NCBI GenBank assembly: GCA_028283745.1
Contig: JAPWJZ010000008.1
Coordinates: forward strand, 124,001 to 188,000
Length of the DNA stretch: 64,000 nucleotides
Reading direction: 5' to 3'
Source: Micavibrio sp.
GTDB lineage: Bacteria; Pseudomonadota; Alphaproteobacteria; Micavibrionales; UBA2020
Under the pieces are notes generated by a model, which was not told where the DNA came from, did not search any database, and saw nothing but the letters and a program-made list of their open reading frames with translations. Positions 25,284 to 34,221 of the stretch are shown here, piece after piece. Within the stretch, counting starts at the first letter, position 1. Every line of letters begins with the position of its first letter. The position numbers and the translations under genes are program-made.

Positions 25284-26152
25284 CAGAAAAACTAGGGTTC
25301 ATCGGCATCGGCATTATGGGCCAGCCGATGTCGCTCAACCTTCGCAAGGCGGGCTTTGACGTTGCCGTCTACGCACGCAATGAAACCCGCACCGCGCCGC
25401 TGAAAGACGCCGGCGCGGTTGTTTGCGCGTCCGCCCGCGCTGTTGCGGCGCAGGCGGATATTATTTTTATTTGCGTTTCCGATACGCCGGATGTCGAAGA
25501 AGTGATTTTCGGCAAGGACGGCATTGCCGCTGGCGCAAAGCCCGGCGCGGTGATTGTGGATATGAGCACCATTTCCCCCGATGCCACGCGCGGTTTCGCG
25601 GCACGACTGCAGAACGAAAAAGGCGTGCATATGCTGGATGCGCCGGTTTCCGGCGGTGAAGGCGGCGCGATTGCCGGCACGCTGTCCATCATGGTCGGCG
25701 GCACGCCGGATATTTTCGCGCGCGTGAAGCCTTACTTCGAGAAAATGGGCAAAAACATCGTCCATGTGGGTGACACGGGCGCGGGACAGGTGGCAAAAGC
25801 CTGCAACCAGATCGTCGTTGCCGTCAGCATCGAAGCAGTATCCGAAGCGCTATTGCTCGCCGAAAAATCCGGCGTCGACGGCAAAAAGGTGCGCGAAGCC
25901 CTCATGGGCGGTTTTGCCGGCAGCAAAATCATGGAAATTCACGGCCAGCGCATGCTGAACAGCGACTTCAAGCCGGGCTTCATGGCAAAGCTGCACCGCA
26001 AGGACATGGGCATTGTGCTGCAAACAGCGGCGAAGCTCGGCATCGACCTTCCCGCAACGACGCTCACCACGCTGCACCTTGATGAAGTCATCAAGTCCGG
26101 CGACGGCGACCTTGATTCATCCGCCATTTTCAAAGTGCTCAAGAAGAATTAA
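25280..26152 (+). CDS. NAD(P)-dependent beta-hydroxyacid dehydrogenase (3-hydroxyisobutyrate dehydrogenase family)
   Basis: 290 residues. The Rossmann motif GFIGIGIMGQPMSLNL at the N-terminus, the substrate-binding DAPVSGGEGGAIAGTLSIMVGG, the catalytic Lys region GAGQVAKACNQ and the C-terminal KDMGIVLQTA are diagnostic of this family, which includes tartronate semialdehyde reductase and 3-hydroxyisobutyrate dehydrogenase. The substrate cannot be told from sequence; the pattern is closer to tartronate semialdehyde reductase. The ATG overlaps the end of addA (ATGA), an odd partner for a repair operon. Confidence 0.88.
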   Translation: MTEKLGFIGIGIMGQPMSLNLRKAGFDVAVYARNETRTAPLKDAGAVVCASARAVAAQADIIFICVSDTPDVEEVIFGKDGIAAGAKPGAVIVDMSTISPDATRGFAARLQNEKGVHMLDAPVSGGEGGAIAGTLSIMVGGTPDIFARVKPYFEKMGKNIVHVGDTGAGQVAKACNQIVVAVSIEAVSEALLLAEKSGVDGKKVREALMGGFAGSKIMEIHGQRMLNSDFKPGFMAKLHRKDMGIVLQTAAKLGIDLPATTLTTLHLDEVIKSGDGDLDSSAIFKVLKKN

Positions 26153-26249
26153 TTCATCCGCCGTTCTGAAAGCAGCGAAAGGCCTCACTTGTGCGCCAAT
26201 AGAGGAGGACTTGACTTTGCTTAAAATGGGAAATGTTCAAAAATACTTC

Positions 26250-26495
26250 TTAATATTGCGTGCAGTCGAGATTATTTCCAAACGCATAACACTTCGTCGT
26301 TCTTGGGCGCATCGAATTTAACGTCTGTAAGCGTTGCATATCCAACTGCTGCTGCATCAAATTGTTTTGCTGGCTTTGTTGAAGTGCCCGTTGTTGCACT
26401 AGTGGTTGTTGCATTGTAAGCGGGGTCGCGCAAGCCGCCAGCATGAGTGTGACGAGCAGTGAAATTAGCTTTTTATTATGTTTGCCGATTGTTTG
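26250..26495 (-). pseudogene. Small lipoprotein gene without a usable start codon
   Basis: The frame encodes a textbook lipoprotein signal, KKLISLLVTLMLAAC, followed by a Gln-rich mature part (QQPLVQQRALQQSQQNN) with two cysteines near the C-terminus. However, between the in-frame stop at 26496-26498 and the signal there is no ATG, GTG or TTG; the only ATG (26444) sits just four residues before the lipobox Cys. Either the start was lost by mutation or a rare start is used. The surrounding 26153-26607 is AT-rich, unlike the neighbours, and nothing else was recognised in it. Confidence 0.5.
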
Positions 26496-26607
26496 TTAAA
26501 AAAATTAGTGTGAATTTAATGATCGAATACTTTCATTGTAATAGCCAGCTTCACTAAATACGCTTGCCCATATTTGCAAAACTTATTGAAGGCTAACGTC
26601 TTTGTGC

Positions 26608-27069
26608 TTACGGCTTAAATTTCGCCGAAGGGAAAATTTGCTGGCCTTTGCGGTCGAAGACTTTTTCGCCGTCCTCCAGGCCGATGAATTCGCCGGGGCG
26701 TTCAAGGCCGGTGATGTGCAGGCTGTCCGCCGGTTTTTGCTTGTAGATTTGAATGACGCTGTCAATCGCGGCGGCCCAGCTGCTGGAGAGGGTTTGCACC
26801 TTTTCGTCTTCCATTTCCTTGATGACTTGGTCGCGGGTGTAAATTTTATCGACGCCCACATAGCGGCGTGCGGAAAAATTTTCCGGTGCGCCTTTCAGTT
26901 CCTGCCCGCCCGCCATCACGGTTGCGACGTCATAGGTATTGAAGACGATGCTGCCGGTTTTCAGGGCATGGTCGACGGCATCCTGCTCGGATTTAATTTC
27001 AACGTTGCGCTCGCGCACATCCCAGCTGCGGTTAGTGAATTGGGCAAAGGTTTTGCGAAGGGGCTGCAT
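26608..27069 (-). CDS. Hypothetical protein
   Basis: 153 residues, not recognised. No signal peptide or membrane segment. The middle (AVDHALKTGSIVFNTYDVATV) and a C-terminal FIGLEDGEKVFDRKGQQIF look like a compact folded domain. It reads in the same direction as ruvX, 65 bases downstream of that gene's stop. Composition matches the chromosome, so it is probably native. Confidence 0.55.
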   Translation of the reverse strand: MQPLRKTFAQFTNRSWDVRERNVEIKSEQDAVDHALKTGSIVFNTYDVATVMAGGQELKGAPENFSARRYVGVDKIYTRDQVIKEMEDEKVQTLSSSWAAAIDSVIQIYKQKPADSLHITGLERPGEFIGLEDGEKVFDRKGQQIFPSAKFKP

Positions 27070-27134
27070 GGGCGGCTTTCCGGTGTGACGTTTTTTTTTG
27101 AATAATTATGTTTATCCCGCAGCGTGGTGTTCTG

Positions 27135-27617
27135 TCAACTGCGTGCCATTACATCCAAAGCGCCCTGCAATATATTGGCGGCGGCGAGAGCATCAATAAT
27201 CGCATCGCGCCTTTTTCGGTCCATGCGGTTGTGTTCGCTCAAAAAATCCTCGGCCGCGAAGGTGGACAGGCGCTCGTCGAAGAAGGCGACGGGGGGCTCG
27301 AAGCCTAAGGCCTTTTTCTCCTTCAGCAGGTTCATCACCCAGTGGCGTACGCCTTGCGCCCTTGGGCCTTCGCTATCGTCCATGTTCAGGGGGAGGCCTA
27401 TGACAAATGCGCCGACATTATATTCGCAGCAAATGACCGCCAAGTCTTTCACATTTTCCAGAAACTTGATTCGGGGAAGCGTTTTCAGCGGTGTTGCCAG
27501 CGTCAATTCAGGGTTGGAAAGGGCTAAACCAAGCGTCTTTTCGCCTTGGTCTATGCCCAAAATGCGTGTTTTGGGCGGCAAAACGGCCTTGAGTTCTTTG
27601 ATTGCGACAACCGCCAT
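27135..27617 (-). CDS. ruvX: Putative Holliday junction resolvase RuvX (YqgF)
   Basis: 160 residues from the ATG at 27617; a much longer frame runs through gatC antisense and is discarded. RNase H-like fold with LGIDQGEKTLGLALSN (first catalytic Asp), VIGLPLNMDDSEG, VAFFDERLST (Glu) and DAIIDALAAANIL (last Asp), all characteristic of YqgF. Proposed to process pre-16S rRNA or Holliday junctions. It is divergent from gatC with only 43 bases between start codons, so the two share a promoter region. Confidence 0.9.
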   Translation of the reverse strand: MAVVAIKELKAVLPPKTRILGIDQGEKTLGLALSNPELTLATPLKTLPRIKFLENVKDLAVICCEYNVGAFVIGLPLNMDDSEGPRAQGVRHWVMNLLKEKKALGFEPPVAFFDERLSTFAAEDFLSEHNRMDRKRRDAIIDALAAANILQGALDVMARS

Positions 27618-27660
27618 GCTAAATTCTTTCGTTATTTTATCTAAATCAAGGAAACGGGTG

Positions 27661-27948
27661 ATGTCTATCGATAAAAACACGGTCACGAAGATCGCGCGCC
27701 TCGCCAGAATCAAGGTCGAGGAAAGCGAAAAGGACAAACTGGCAGCCGAACTTTCGAACATCCTCAAGATGATCGAGGAACTGGACGCCGTCAATACGGA
27801 AGGGGTCGAGCCCCTGACCTCCGTGGTGCAGATGCAGATGCACGCCCGCGAAGACGTCGTGACCGACGGCGGCATCCCTGAAAAAATCCTCGCCAACGCG
27901 CCGGAAAAAACCGCCGGCTTCTTCGTTGTGCCGAAAGTGGTGGAGTAA
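27661..27948 (+). CDS. gatC: Asp/Glu-tRNA amidotransferase subunit C
   Basis: 95 residues. Small scaffold subunit of GatCAB, which amidates mischarged Asp-tRNA(Asn) or Glu-tRNA(Gln). The family pattern is clear: [40 protein letters not shown] and the conserved ARED followed by [27 protein letters not shown] precedes the ATG at 27661. gatA follows after 7 bases. Confidence 0.95.
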   Translation: MSIDKNTVTKIARLARIKVEESEKDKLAAELSNILKMIEELDAVNTEGVEPLTSVVQMQMHAREDVVTDGGIPEKILANAPEKTAGFFVVPKVVE

Positions 27949-27955
27949 TTTAGAT

Positions 27956-29440
27956 ATGACCAAGCTGACAGACCTGACCATCGCCGGCGCGCTCGCCGGC
28001 CTCAAGAAAAAAGATTTCACCGCGATCGAGCTGGTGGACGCGCATATCAAGGCGGCGGAAGACGCGCGCCACCTGAACTGCTTCATCACCGAAACCTTCG
28101 ATGCCGCGCGGGCGCAGGCAAAAGAATCGCATGACCGCTACACCAAGGGCGCCAGCCTGCCGCTGGACGGCATTCCGATTGCCATGAAAGACCTGTTCTG
28201 CACCGAAGGTGTGCAGACGACGGCGGCCAGCGCGATTTTGAAAGGCTTCAAGCCGCCCTATGAATCGACCGTTTCCGGCAAGATGAAGGCGGACGGCACC
28301 ATTACAATCGGCAAGGCCAACCTTGACGAATTCGCCATGGGTTCTTCCAACACCACCAGCCATTACGGCAACGTCATCAACCCCTGGAAGCGCATCGGCG
28401 ACAATAAAGACCTCGTCCCCGGCGGCTCGTCCGGCGGCTCGGCAGCGGCGGTGGCGGCGCGCATTTCCATGGGCGCAACCGGCACCGACACGGGCGGCTC
28501 CATCCGCCAGCCGGCGGCGTTCTGCGGCATTGCGGGCATCAAGCCGACGTATGGCCGCTGCTCCCGCTTTGGCATCGTCGCGTTTGCGTCCTCGCTCGAC
28601 CAGCCCGGCCCGTTTGCGCGCAATACCGAAGACTGCGCATTGCTGCTGCAATCCATGGCAGGCTACGACCCGAAGGATTCCACCTCCGTCAACAAAGCCG
28701 TGCCGGATTACGCCAAGGCCATTGGCGGCAGCCTGAAGGGCCTGCGCGTCGGCGTGCCGAAGGAATACCGCGTTGAAGGCACCAGCCCGGAAATTCTGCA
28801 GCTGTGGGAAAAAGGCGTGCAGATGATGAAGGATGCCGGCGCTGAAATCGTCGAAGTGTCGCTGCCGCACACCAAGTACGCGCTGCATGCGTATTACGTG
28901 GTTGCGCCCGCCGAATGCTCATCCAACCTTGCCCGTTATGACGGCGTACGCTTCGGCGCGCGCGTTGAAGGCGAAAACCTGACCGACACCTACGAAAAAA
29001 CCCGCCAGGCCGGTTTTGGCGCCGAAGTGCGCCGCCGTATCCTGATCGGGACATACGTGCTGTCGGCCGGTTACTACGATGCGTATTACAACAAGGCCCG
29101 CCGCGTGCGTAAACTCATCTGGAATGACTTCATCGAAGCTTACAAGAAGTGCGACATTCTGTTGACGCCGACCGCGCCGACACCCGCCTTCGCGATTGGT
29201 GAAAACACCTCCGACCCCGTCACCATGTACCTGAACGACGTGTTCACCATTCCGGCCTCCATGGCGGGCATGCCGGGCATGTCGATCCCCGTCGGCCTGT
29301 CCTCCGACGGCCTGCCGCTCGGCCTGCAGCTGATCGGCAAGCCGTTTGACGAGGAAACCATGTTCCGCGCCGCTTTCGCGCTGGAACAGGCCGCGAAATT
29401 CACCGCCGTGCCGCAAAACATCGTCGGCAAGGCCGCGTAA
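27956..29440 (+). CDS. gatA: Asp/Glu-tRNA amidotransferase subunit A
   Basis: Glutaminase subunit of GatCAB; 494 residues. Amidase-signature catalytic triad visible: Lys78 (IAMKDLF), cis-Ser158 ([13 protein letters not shown]) and Ser182 ([16 protein letters not shown]). The ATG at 27956 follows GGAG of the gatC end. The operon gatC-gatA-gatB indicates the indirect route to Asn- and/or Gln-tRNA. Confidence 0.97.
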   Translation: MTKLTDLTIAGALAGLKKKDFTAIELVDAHIKAAEDARHLNCFITETFDAARAQAKESHDRYTKGASLPLDGIPIAMKDLFCTEGVQTTAASAILKGFKPPYESTVSGKMKADGTITIGKANLDEFAMGSSNTTSHYGNVINPWKRIGDNKDLVPGGSSGGSAAAVAARISMGATGTDTGGSIRQPAAFCGIAGIKPTYGRCSRFGIVAFASSLDQPGPFARNTEDCALLLQSMAGYDPKDSTSVNKAVPDYAKAIGGSLKGLRVGVPKEYRVEGTSPEILQLWEKGVQMMKDAGAEIVEVSLPHTKYALHAYYVVAPAECSSNLARYDGVRFGARVEGENLTDTYEKTRQAGFGAEVRRRILIGTYVLSAGYYDAYYNKARRVRKLIWNDFIEAYKKCDILLTPTAPTPAFAIGENTSDPVTMYLNDVFTIPASMAGMPGMSIPVGLSSDGLPLGLQLIGKPFDEETMFRAAFALEQAAKFTAVPQNIVGKAA

Positions 29441-29453
29441 GGAAGGAATGAAC

Positions 29454-30917
29454 ATGACCGCAAACGCAAACCTTCTGAAGGGCGAAACCGGTGACTGGGA
29501 AGTTGTGATCGGGCTTGAAGTCCACGCGCAGGTTCTGACCAAGTCAAAACTTTTCTCCGGCGCCTCCGCCGACTTTGGCGCGGCACCCAACGCGCAGGTA
29601 TCGCCCGTCGATGCCGGCATGCCGGGCATGCTGCCCGTCATCAACAAGGAATGCATCAGCAAGGCTGTGCTGACCGGCCTTGGGTTGAATGCCAAAATCA
29701 ACAACGTCTCGGTCTTCGAGCGTAAAAACTATTTCTACCCCGACCTGCCGCAGGGCTACCAGATTTCGCAATACCAGCACCCCATCGTGGGCAACGGCAT
29801 CATCGAGATCGACCTGCCCGACGGCACGACCAAGAAGATCGGCGTGGAGCGCCTGCACCTTGAACAGGATGCCGGCAAGTCGCTGCACGACCAGCATCCG
29901 CACAAAAGCTTTGTCGATCTCAACCGTTCCGGCAACCCGCTGATGGAAATTGTCTCCATGCCCGACATGCGCTCCCCCGAGGAAGCGGGCGCGTATGTGA
30001 CCAAGCTGCGCGCCATTGTGCGCTACCTTGGCACCTGCGATGGCAACATGGATGAAGGCTCCATGCGCTGCGACGTGAACGTTTCCGTCCGCAAGCCCGG
30101 CGCGGAACTTGGCACGCGCTGCGAGATCAAAAACGTCAACTCCGTCCGCTTTGTGCAGCAGGCGATTGAATTTGAATCGCGCCGCCAGATCGAGGTGATT
30201 GAAGGCGGCGGCAAAATCACGCAGGAAACCCGCCTGTTCGACACCAAAAACGGCACCACGCGCGCCATGCGCTCGAAGGAAGATGCGCACGATTACCGCT
30301 ACTTCCCCGACCCTGACCTGCTGCCGCTGGTGGTCGAAGATGCGTTTATTGATGCCTTGCGCAAATCCATGCCGGAACTGCCGGATGCGAAAAAGCACCG
30401 CTTTATGCATGAATACGGCCTGTCGCTGCAGGACGCGAGCGTGCTGATCGCGGAAAAAGAGCGCACGGATTACTTTGAAGCCGTCGCCAAGGGCCACGAC
30501 CCGAAACTTGCCGCCAACTGGGTCTTGAGCGAATTGCTGGGCGCGCTGAAAAAAGTCGAAAAAGAACTGTCCGACAGCCCCGTGAAGCCGGAGCAACTGG
30601 GCGGCCTTGTCGGCCTTATTTCCGACAACACTATTTCCGGCAAAATCGCCAAGGAAGTCTTTGCGGAAATGTTTGCCACCGGTAAAAACGCGGCCGACAT
30701 TGTCGAAGCCCGCGGCCTGAAGCAGGTGACGGATACCGGAGCGATTGACAAAATCGTTTCCGAAGTCGTGGCTGAAAACCCCGACAAGGTCGCTGAATAC
30801 AAAGGCGGCAAGGACAAGCTGTTCGGCTTCTTCGTCGGCCAGATCCTGAAGCGGTCCGGCGGCAAGGCCAACCCCGGCATGGTCAACGACATCCTCAAGA
30901 AAAAGCTGGAGGAATAA
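29454..30917 (+). CDS. gatB: Asp/Glu-tRNA amidotransferase subunit B
   Basis: Kinase/transamidase subunit; 487 residues. Motifs: [101 protein letters not shown], and the C-terminal YqeY-like tail. GGAAGG lies upstream of both ATG 29448 and ATG 29454; I chose the latter by spacing. Confidence 0.97.
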   Translation: MTANANLLKGETGDWEVVIGLEVHAQVLTKSKLFSGASADFGAAPNAQVSPVDAGMPGMLPVINKECISKAVLTGLGLNAKINNVSVFERKNYFYPDLPQGYQISQYQHPIVGNGIIEIDLPDGTTKKIGVERLHLEQDAGKSLHDQHPHKSFVDLNRSGNPLMEIVSMPDMRSPEEAGAYVTKLRAIVRYLGTCDGNMDEGSMRCDVNVSVRKPGAELGTRCEIKNVNSVRFVQQAIEFESRRQIEVIEGGGKITQETRLFDTKNGTTRAMRSKEDAHDYRYFPDPDLLPLVVEDAFIDALRKSMPELPDAKKHRFMHEYGLSLQDASVLIAEKERTDYFEAVAKGHDPKLAANWVLSELLGALKKVEKELSDSPVKPEQLGGLVGLISDNTISGKIAKEVFAEMFATGKNAADIVEARGLKQVTDTGAIDKIVSEVVAENPDKVAEYKGGKDKLFGFFVGQILKRSGGKANPGMVNDILKKKLEE

Positions 30918-30922
30918 AAACC

Positions 30923-31675
30923 ATGCGGGAATTCCCCAAGGGCGGCGGCGGCAAGCTGCACATTTCAGGCGAAGGCGCGCAGCGCTTTGTCGTCGGCCTT
31001 TCGTGGGACCCGCCTGCACAACCGGACATGAAGGTCGAGATTGCCGCCGCCGCCGAAAAGGGCGACACGCTGGGCCAGACCGTTGATGTGATGATGAAGC
31101 CGTTCGACTTCTTCCGCATTTTCTTTCAGGCCGGCGCCAAGCTGCTGAAGTTCGGCGCCTATACCCAGCAGCTGAGCAAGGATAGCGACACCAAGGGCCG
31201 CGACAAGACCGCAACGCAATACGACCTCGACCTTGACTGCTATGTTTTTGATGAAACGCTGAAGCTGCAGCGCGTCGTCGGCACGGAAGATAACGCGCTG
31301 ATCGACCCCAGCGGTAAAATTTACCACTCCGGCGACAATCAGGGCGGCGCGGGCAGCGGCGATGATGAAACGGTTTACGTTGAAACCAAGGGGCTGCCAC
31401 CCAATTACCACCACCTGTTCTTCATTGTGAAAAGCGACAGCCGCTATCATTTGGGTGAATTCAAAAACCCCGCCGTGCGCATTGCAGACAGCAAAACCAA
31501 CCAGAACACGCTGCAGACCGCCATTGCCCCGGAAGACGGCGCGGGCAAATTTTATAACTTCGTCTTCTGCCACGTGTATCGCGACGGCGAAGGCTGGCGC
31601 TTCCGTAACATTGAAGAATATCTCAACGACGAAGTCGAATGGGAATTCTACCTGCCGCAGCTGGCCAAACCGTAA
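30923..31675 (+). CDS. TerD-domain protein
   Basis: 250 residues. The TerD (tellurium resistance / stress) domain is clear: VGLSWDP, YDLDLDCYVFDE, NALIDPSGKIYHSGDNQGG, GDDETVYVETKGLPPNY, HLFFIVKS, FKNPAVRI and the final WRFRNIEEYL. The Ca-binding acidic residues of TerD (DLDLD, GDN, GDDE) are retained. An inserted segment between the first and second strands (about 45-90) is longer than in classical TerD and includes a hydrophobic FDFFRIFFQAGAK stretch. It stands alone, without terA, terB, terC or terZ, 5 bases after gatB. Confidence 0.88.
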   Translation: MREFPKGGGGKLHISGEGAQRFVVGLSWDPPAQPDMKVEIAAAAEKGDTLGQTVDVMMKPFDFFRIFFQAGAKLLKFGAYTQQLSKDSDTKGRDKTATQYDLDLDCYVFDETLKLQRVVGTEDNALIDPSGKIYHSGDNQGGAGSGDDETVYVETKGLPPNYHHLFFIVKSDSRYHLGEFKNPAVRIADSKTNQNTLQTAIAPEDGAGKFYNFVFCHVYRDGEGWRFRNIEEYLNDEVEWEFYLPQLAKP

Positions 31676-31716
31676 CACGCGCCGCGCGCTGACTTTATCC
31701 TGAGGAATAATTAAAA

Positions 31717-32394
31717 ATGACCGGTCTGATCGTATTTGATGTCGATGGCACTATTCTGGACAGCTACACGCTGTTTGAGCGCGCCATTACGCATTATTCC
31801 GAACAGAACGGCATGCCGATGCCGGATTACGAAGCCATTCGCCACGGCTACAGCGACCCGCTGAAATTCGACTTCAAATGGGGCATTCCGCTGGAGCACC
31901 AGGAAAGGCACCTTGGCTCGGTCTTTACGCTGGTCGACCAATGGTCGATGGCGGGCCTGCCGGAAAATACCCCGCAGCTTTTTGCAGGGGTTGAAGAATC
32001 GCTGAAGCGCCTGCGCGACAATGGCCACCGCCTTGCGATTGTGACGTCAAAGCCCGAAGCGCCCCTGCTGCACCTGCTGGAGCTGCACGGCGTCGGCGAT
32101 TTGTTTGAAGCGCATCGCACGTGGGATGATATTACCCGCCGCGGCGAAAAGGAAAAACCGCAGCCCGACATGCTGCTCAGCGTCATGCGCCAGCTGGATG
32201 TTGACCCGCGCGATACCGTCATGGTCGGCGATACTATCATGGATGTCAAAATGGGCCGCAACGCCAATACCCACACCATTGGCGTTGCCTGGGGCATGCA
32301 CCCCGTGCAGCATCTGGTGGATGCCGGCGCGCACCACATCATTGACACGCCGTTCACGGAAATCGTGCCGGTGGTGAAGAAGATATTTTCTTAA
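31717..32394 (+). CDS. HAD-family phosphatase (phosphoglycolate phosphatase/pyrophosphatase-like)
   Basis: 225 residues. All four HAD motifs: VFDVDGTILDS (nucleophile Asp8, Asp10), VTSKPE, KEKPQPD (Lys) and VGDTIMDVKMG. A helical cap after motif I places it in subfamily IA with Gph/PpaX-type enzymes. Substrate cannot be told. Good GAGGAAT ribosome site; 41 bases after the TerD gene. Confidence 0.87.
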   Translation: MTGLIVFDVDGTILDSYTLFERAITHYSEQNGMPMPDYEAIRHGYSDPLKFDFKWGIPLEHQERHLGSVFTLVDQWSMAGLPENTPQLFAGVEESLKRLRDNGHRLAIVTSKPEAPLLHLLELHGVGDLFEAHRTWDDITRRGEKEKPQPDMLLSVMRQLDVDPRDTVMVGDTIMDVKMGRNANTHTIGVAWGMHPVQHLVDAGAHHIIDTPFTEIVPVVKKIFS

Positions 32395-32399
32395 ATGAT

Positions 32400-32756
32400 T
32401 TAACCGTTCGCGGCAGGCGGGCGACGCAGCTGCGCGCCGTTGTGCATGGCGCTGACTGTTTCCTCGGCTTTTTCAACGAAGGGCAGGGCGCAGATTTGCT
32501 CGATCACGCGGGGCGAGCATTCAATGATCGTCTTGCGCTCGTTCGCAACCATGGTGCTGATGCCGGTTTCGGGCGTCAGGTTGCGGAAGGCCAGGAATTC
32601 GAGAAGGTTTTTGTGGCAGTCACGCGCGTGGCGCATGAAGCGGTGGAAATTGAGGCTCTTTGCGAGGCCTTCTTCTTCCACAAGGTTGTCGGGCAGTTTG
32701 TAGGTGACTTCGTAGGTTTTGAAACTATCGGTTCTACTGTCGGGGTCGTGGCTCAA
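32400..32756 (-). CDS. Hypothetical protein
   Basis: 118 residues, not recognised. Polar, with several Cys/His (RHARDCHKN, IECSPRVIEQICALP). The C-terminal pattern EETVSAMHNGAQLRRPPA and an internal LNF resemble, weakly, the MH...LGGxPP and FNF motifs of the tandem family at 4502-6362, so a distant relation is possible. Converges on the HAD gene with 5 bases between stops. Cotranscribed with the orphan just upstream. Confidence 0.55.
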   Translation of the reverse strand: MSHDPDSRTDSFKTYEVTYKLPDNLVEEEGLAKSLNFHRFMRHARDCHKNLLEFLAFRNLTPETGISTMVANERKTIIECSPRVIEQICALPFVEKAEETVSAMHNGAQLRRPPAANG

Positions 32757-32768
32757 ACAAATCTCCTG

Positions 32769-33194
32769 TTATTTGGGTTTGCGGACGCTGCTGCGGGTGG
32801 AGCCGGGGGCAGCTTTGCGGTCCGTCGGTTTTTCGACAGCGGTGATGCCGTCGAGCTTTTTCACTTTCGCCGCGAATTTTTCGGGCGCGTTCATGAAGAA
32901 TGTTCCAAGTTTGCCAATCGCGCCGTCATCAAACTTGATGCGCACGGCGGGGCTCAGGCCTTCATCGCGGGCCAGCTGGCGAATGGCTTCGGCGGCTTGC
33001 TTGATGTCGGCGGAAAAATCATCGCGGCGCGAATATTTCGGGCGCACGGAAATGGAATACAAATAGCTCTTCGCTTTGTCGTTGAATTCTTTGGCGGGTT
33101 TCGGCGGCATCGGTGCGGCGTTTCCAAAATCATCCCCGCGCTGTTCATTTGAAAGCGACTCGGGGGCAGGCTTATAGCTCAAAACGAATGTCAT
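32769..33194 (-). CDS. Hypothetical protein
   Basis: 141 residues, not recognised. Charged throughout, no signal or membrane segment, with RRDDFSADIKQAAEAIRQLA and FFMNAPEKFAAKVKKLDG as the most structured-looking parts and a basic Ser/Lys tail. It lies 12 bases upstream of the 118-residue orphan and probably forms a two-gene unit with it. Divergent from the permease at 33313. Confidence 0.55.
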   Translation of the reverse strand: MTFVLSYKPAPESLSNEQRGDDFGNAAPMPPKPAKEFNDKAKSYLYSISVRPKYSRRDDFSADIKQAAEAIRQLARDEGLSPAVRIKFDDGAIGKLGTFFMNAPEKFAAKVKKLDGITAVEKPTDRKAAPGSTRSSVRKPK

Positions 33195-33216
33195 AATCTA
33201 TAAAACAACGCGGCGG

Positions 33217-33245
33217 TTGTCAATTTGATGCATAAAGCCTAAAAT
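33217..33245 (+). promoter_or_regulatory. Sigma70-like promoter of the EamA-like permease gene
   Basis: TTGTCA (33217-33222), 17-base spacer, TAAAAT (33240-33245). Predicted start near 33252, about 60 bases before the ATG. The same TTGTCAA block read on the other strand is TTGACA, so the divergent orphan gene may share this site. Confidence 0.5.
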
Positions 33246-33312
33246 AGCGTTTAAATTGAAGCAGATAGAGGTAATCTTCTGCAAATTCCCCCGTGAAAGG
33301 GCCAAAACCCGC

Positions 33313-34221
33313 ATGGATACCGGCCACCTTTTACTGCTGCTGCTTTTTGCACTCACCATCGGCCACCTTGTTACGCTGAAGGTCTGCAGCCTCAAGCTCG
33401 ACCATAAAACCGCGCCGCTGTTCATCAGCGGCTGGACGCTGCTGGGCCTGCTGCTGCTCGCGCCCGTTTACGGCCATTTGTGGGTGGCGGGCTGGGAAAA
33501 ATTCATGGCGCGGCCGTGGTTGCTGGTGCTGGCGGCGGCCAAGGGCGGGTTGCTGTGTTACCTGTTTGTCGTCAGCCAGCAATTGATGAAGGTCAGCTTA
33601 TCGTCCCGGCATTACGTGACGCCGCTGAGTTTAGGCCTTATCACCATCGGCAACGGCTTTTTCGGGGAAGACCTTGCGCCGCCGCAGTGGTTCGCCAGTC
33701 TTGGTCTTTGCGCTCTCGCGCTCGGCTTTTTCCTGAAGGGTCATTTATCCGACCTTGATGCCAAAAGCCGCGTCAGCTACGTGCAGCTGGTCGGCATCTC
33801 TGCCGGTATTTCCATCCTCGATCATATCCTGACGGCGGATACTAACTGGTATGCTCTGCTGGTGGTGGCCTATACGGTCGTCTTCATCACCGCCGTTATC
33901 TGGAACCGCAACAGCCTTGAAAATTTCCGCATTGCGGCAGGTCACAAGGCGGCGGCCTTGGCGGGTGTTTTATATGCCGCAACCGAACTGGTGAAGTTTT
34001 ACCAGCAGGTCAGCATCAACCCTGTCACTGTGGTCGTGACCGTGCAGGCCATGACCAAACCCGTTATCCTCGTCCTGTCGGCGTGGCTGTGGCATGAACG
34101 CACGGTGCGCGAGCAACTGGTTTGGGGGGCATTGGCGTTCCTGATAACCCTTCCCTTATTGCTGCCGGGCGATATATTATCCGGCATATGGCAGTTTCTG
34201 GGACAGTTTCCGTGGCGCTAG
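33313..34221 (+). CDS. EamA/DMT-like permease
   Basis: 302 residues from the ATG at 33313 (AAAGGG upstream), about nine to ten membrane helices in two halves, consistent with a drug/metabolite transporter-type carrier. VYAATELVKFYQQ and VVVTVQAMTKPVILVLSAWLW, with the charged WHERTVRE loop near the end, fit the second EamA repeat. The family call is by topology and weak motifs; substrate unknown. The following FAD oxidoreductase overlaps its end. Confidence 0.6.
   Translation: MDTGHLLLLLLFALTIGHLVTLKVCSLKLDHKTAPLFISGWTLLGLLLLAPVYGHLWVAGWEKFMARPWLLVLAAAKGGLLCYLFVVSQQLMKVSLSSRHYVTPLSLGLITIGNGFFGEDLAPPQWFASLGLCALALGFFLKGHLSDLDAKSRVSYVQLVGISAGISILDHILTADTNWYALLVVAYTVVFITAVIWNRNSLENFRIAAGHKAAALAGVLYAATELVKFYQQVSINPVTVVVTVQAMTKPVILVLSAWLWHERTVREQLVWGALAFLITLPLLLPGDILSGIWQFLGQFPWR

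Noticed and set aside
27950..28888. 312-codon minus-strand open frame inside gatA
   Set aside because: Antisense of a gene with an intact catalytic triad.
29544..31400. Long minus-strand open frame (618 codons) opposite gatB
   Set aside because: It lies antisense to clear gatB and terD genes; GC-rich codons leave the opposite frame open. No domain or start site.
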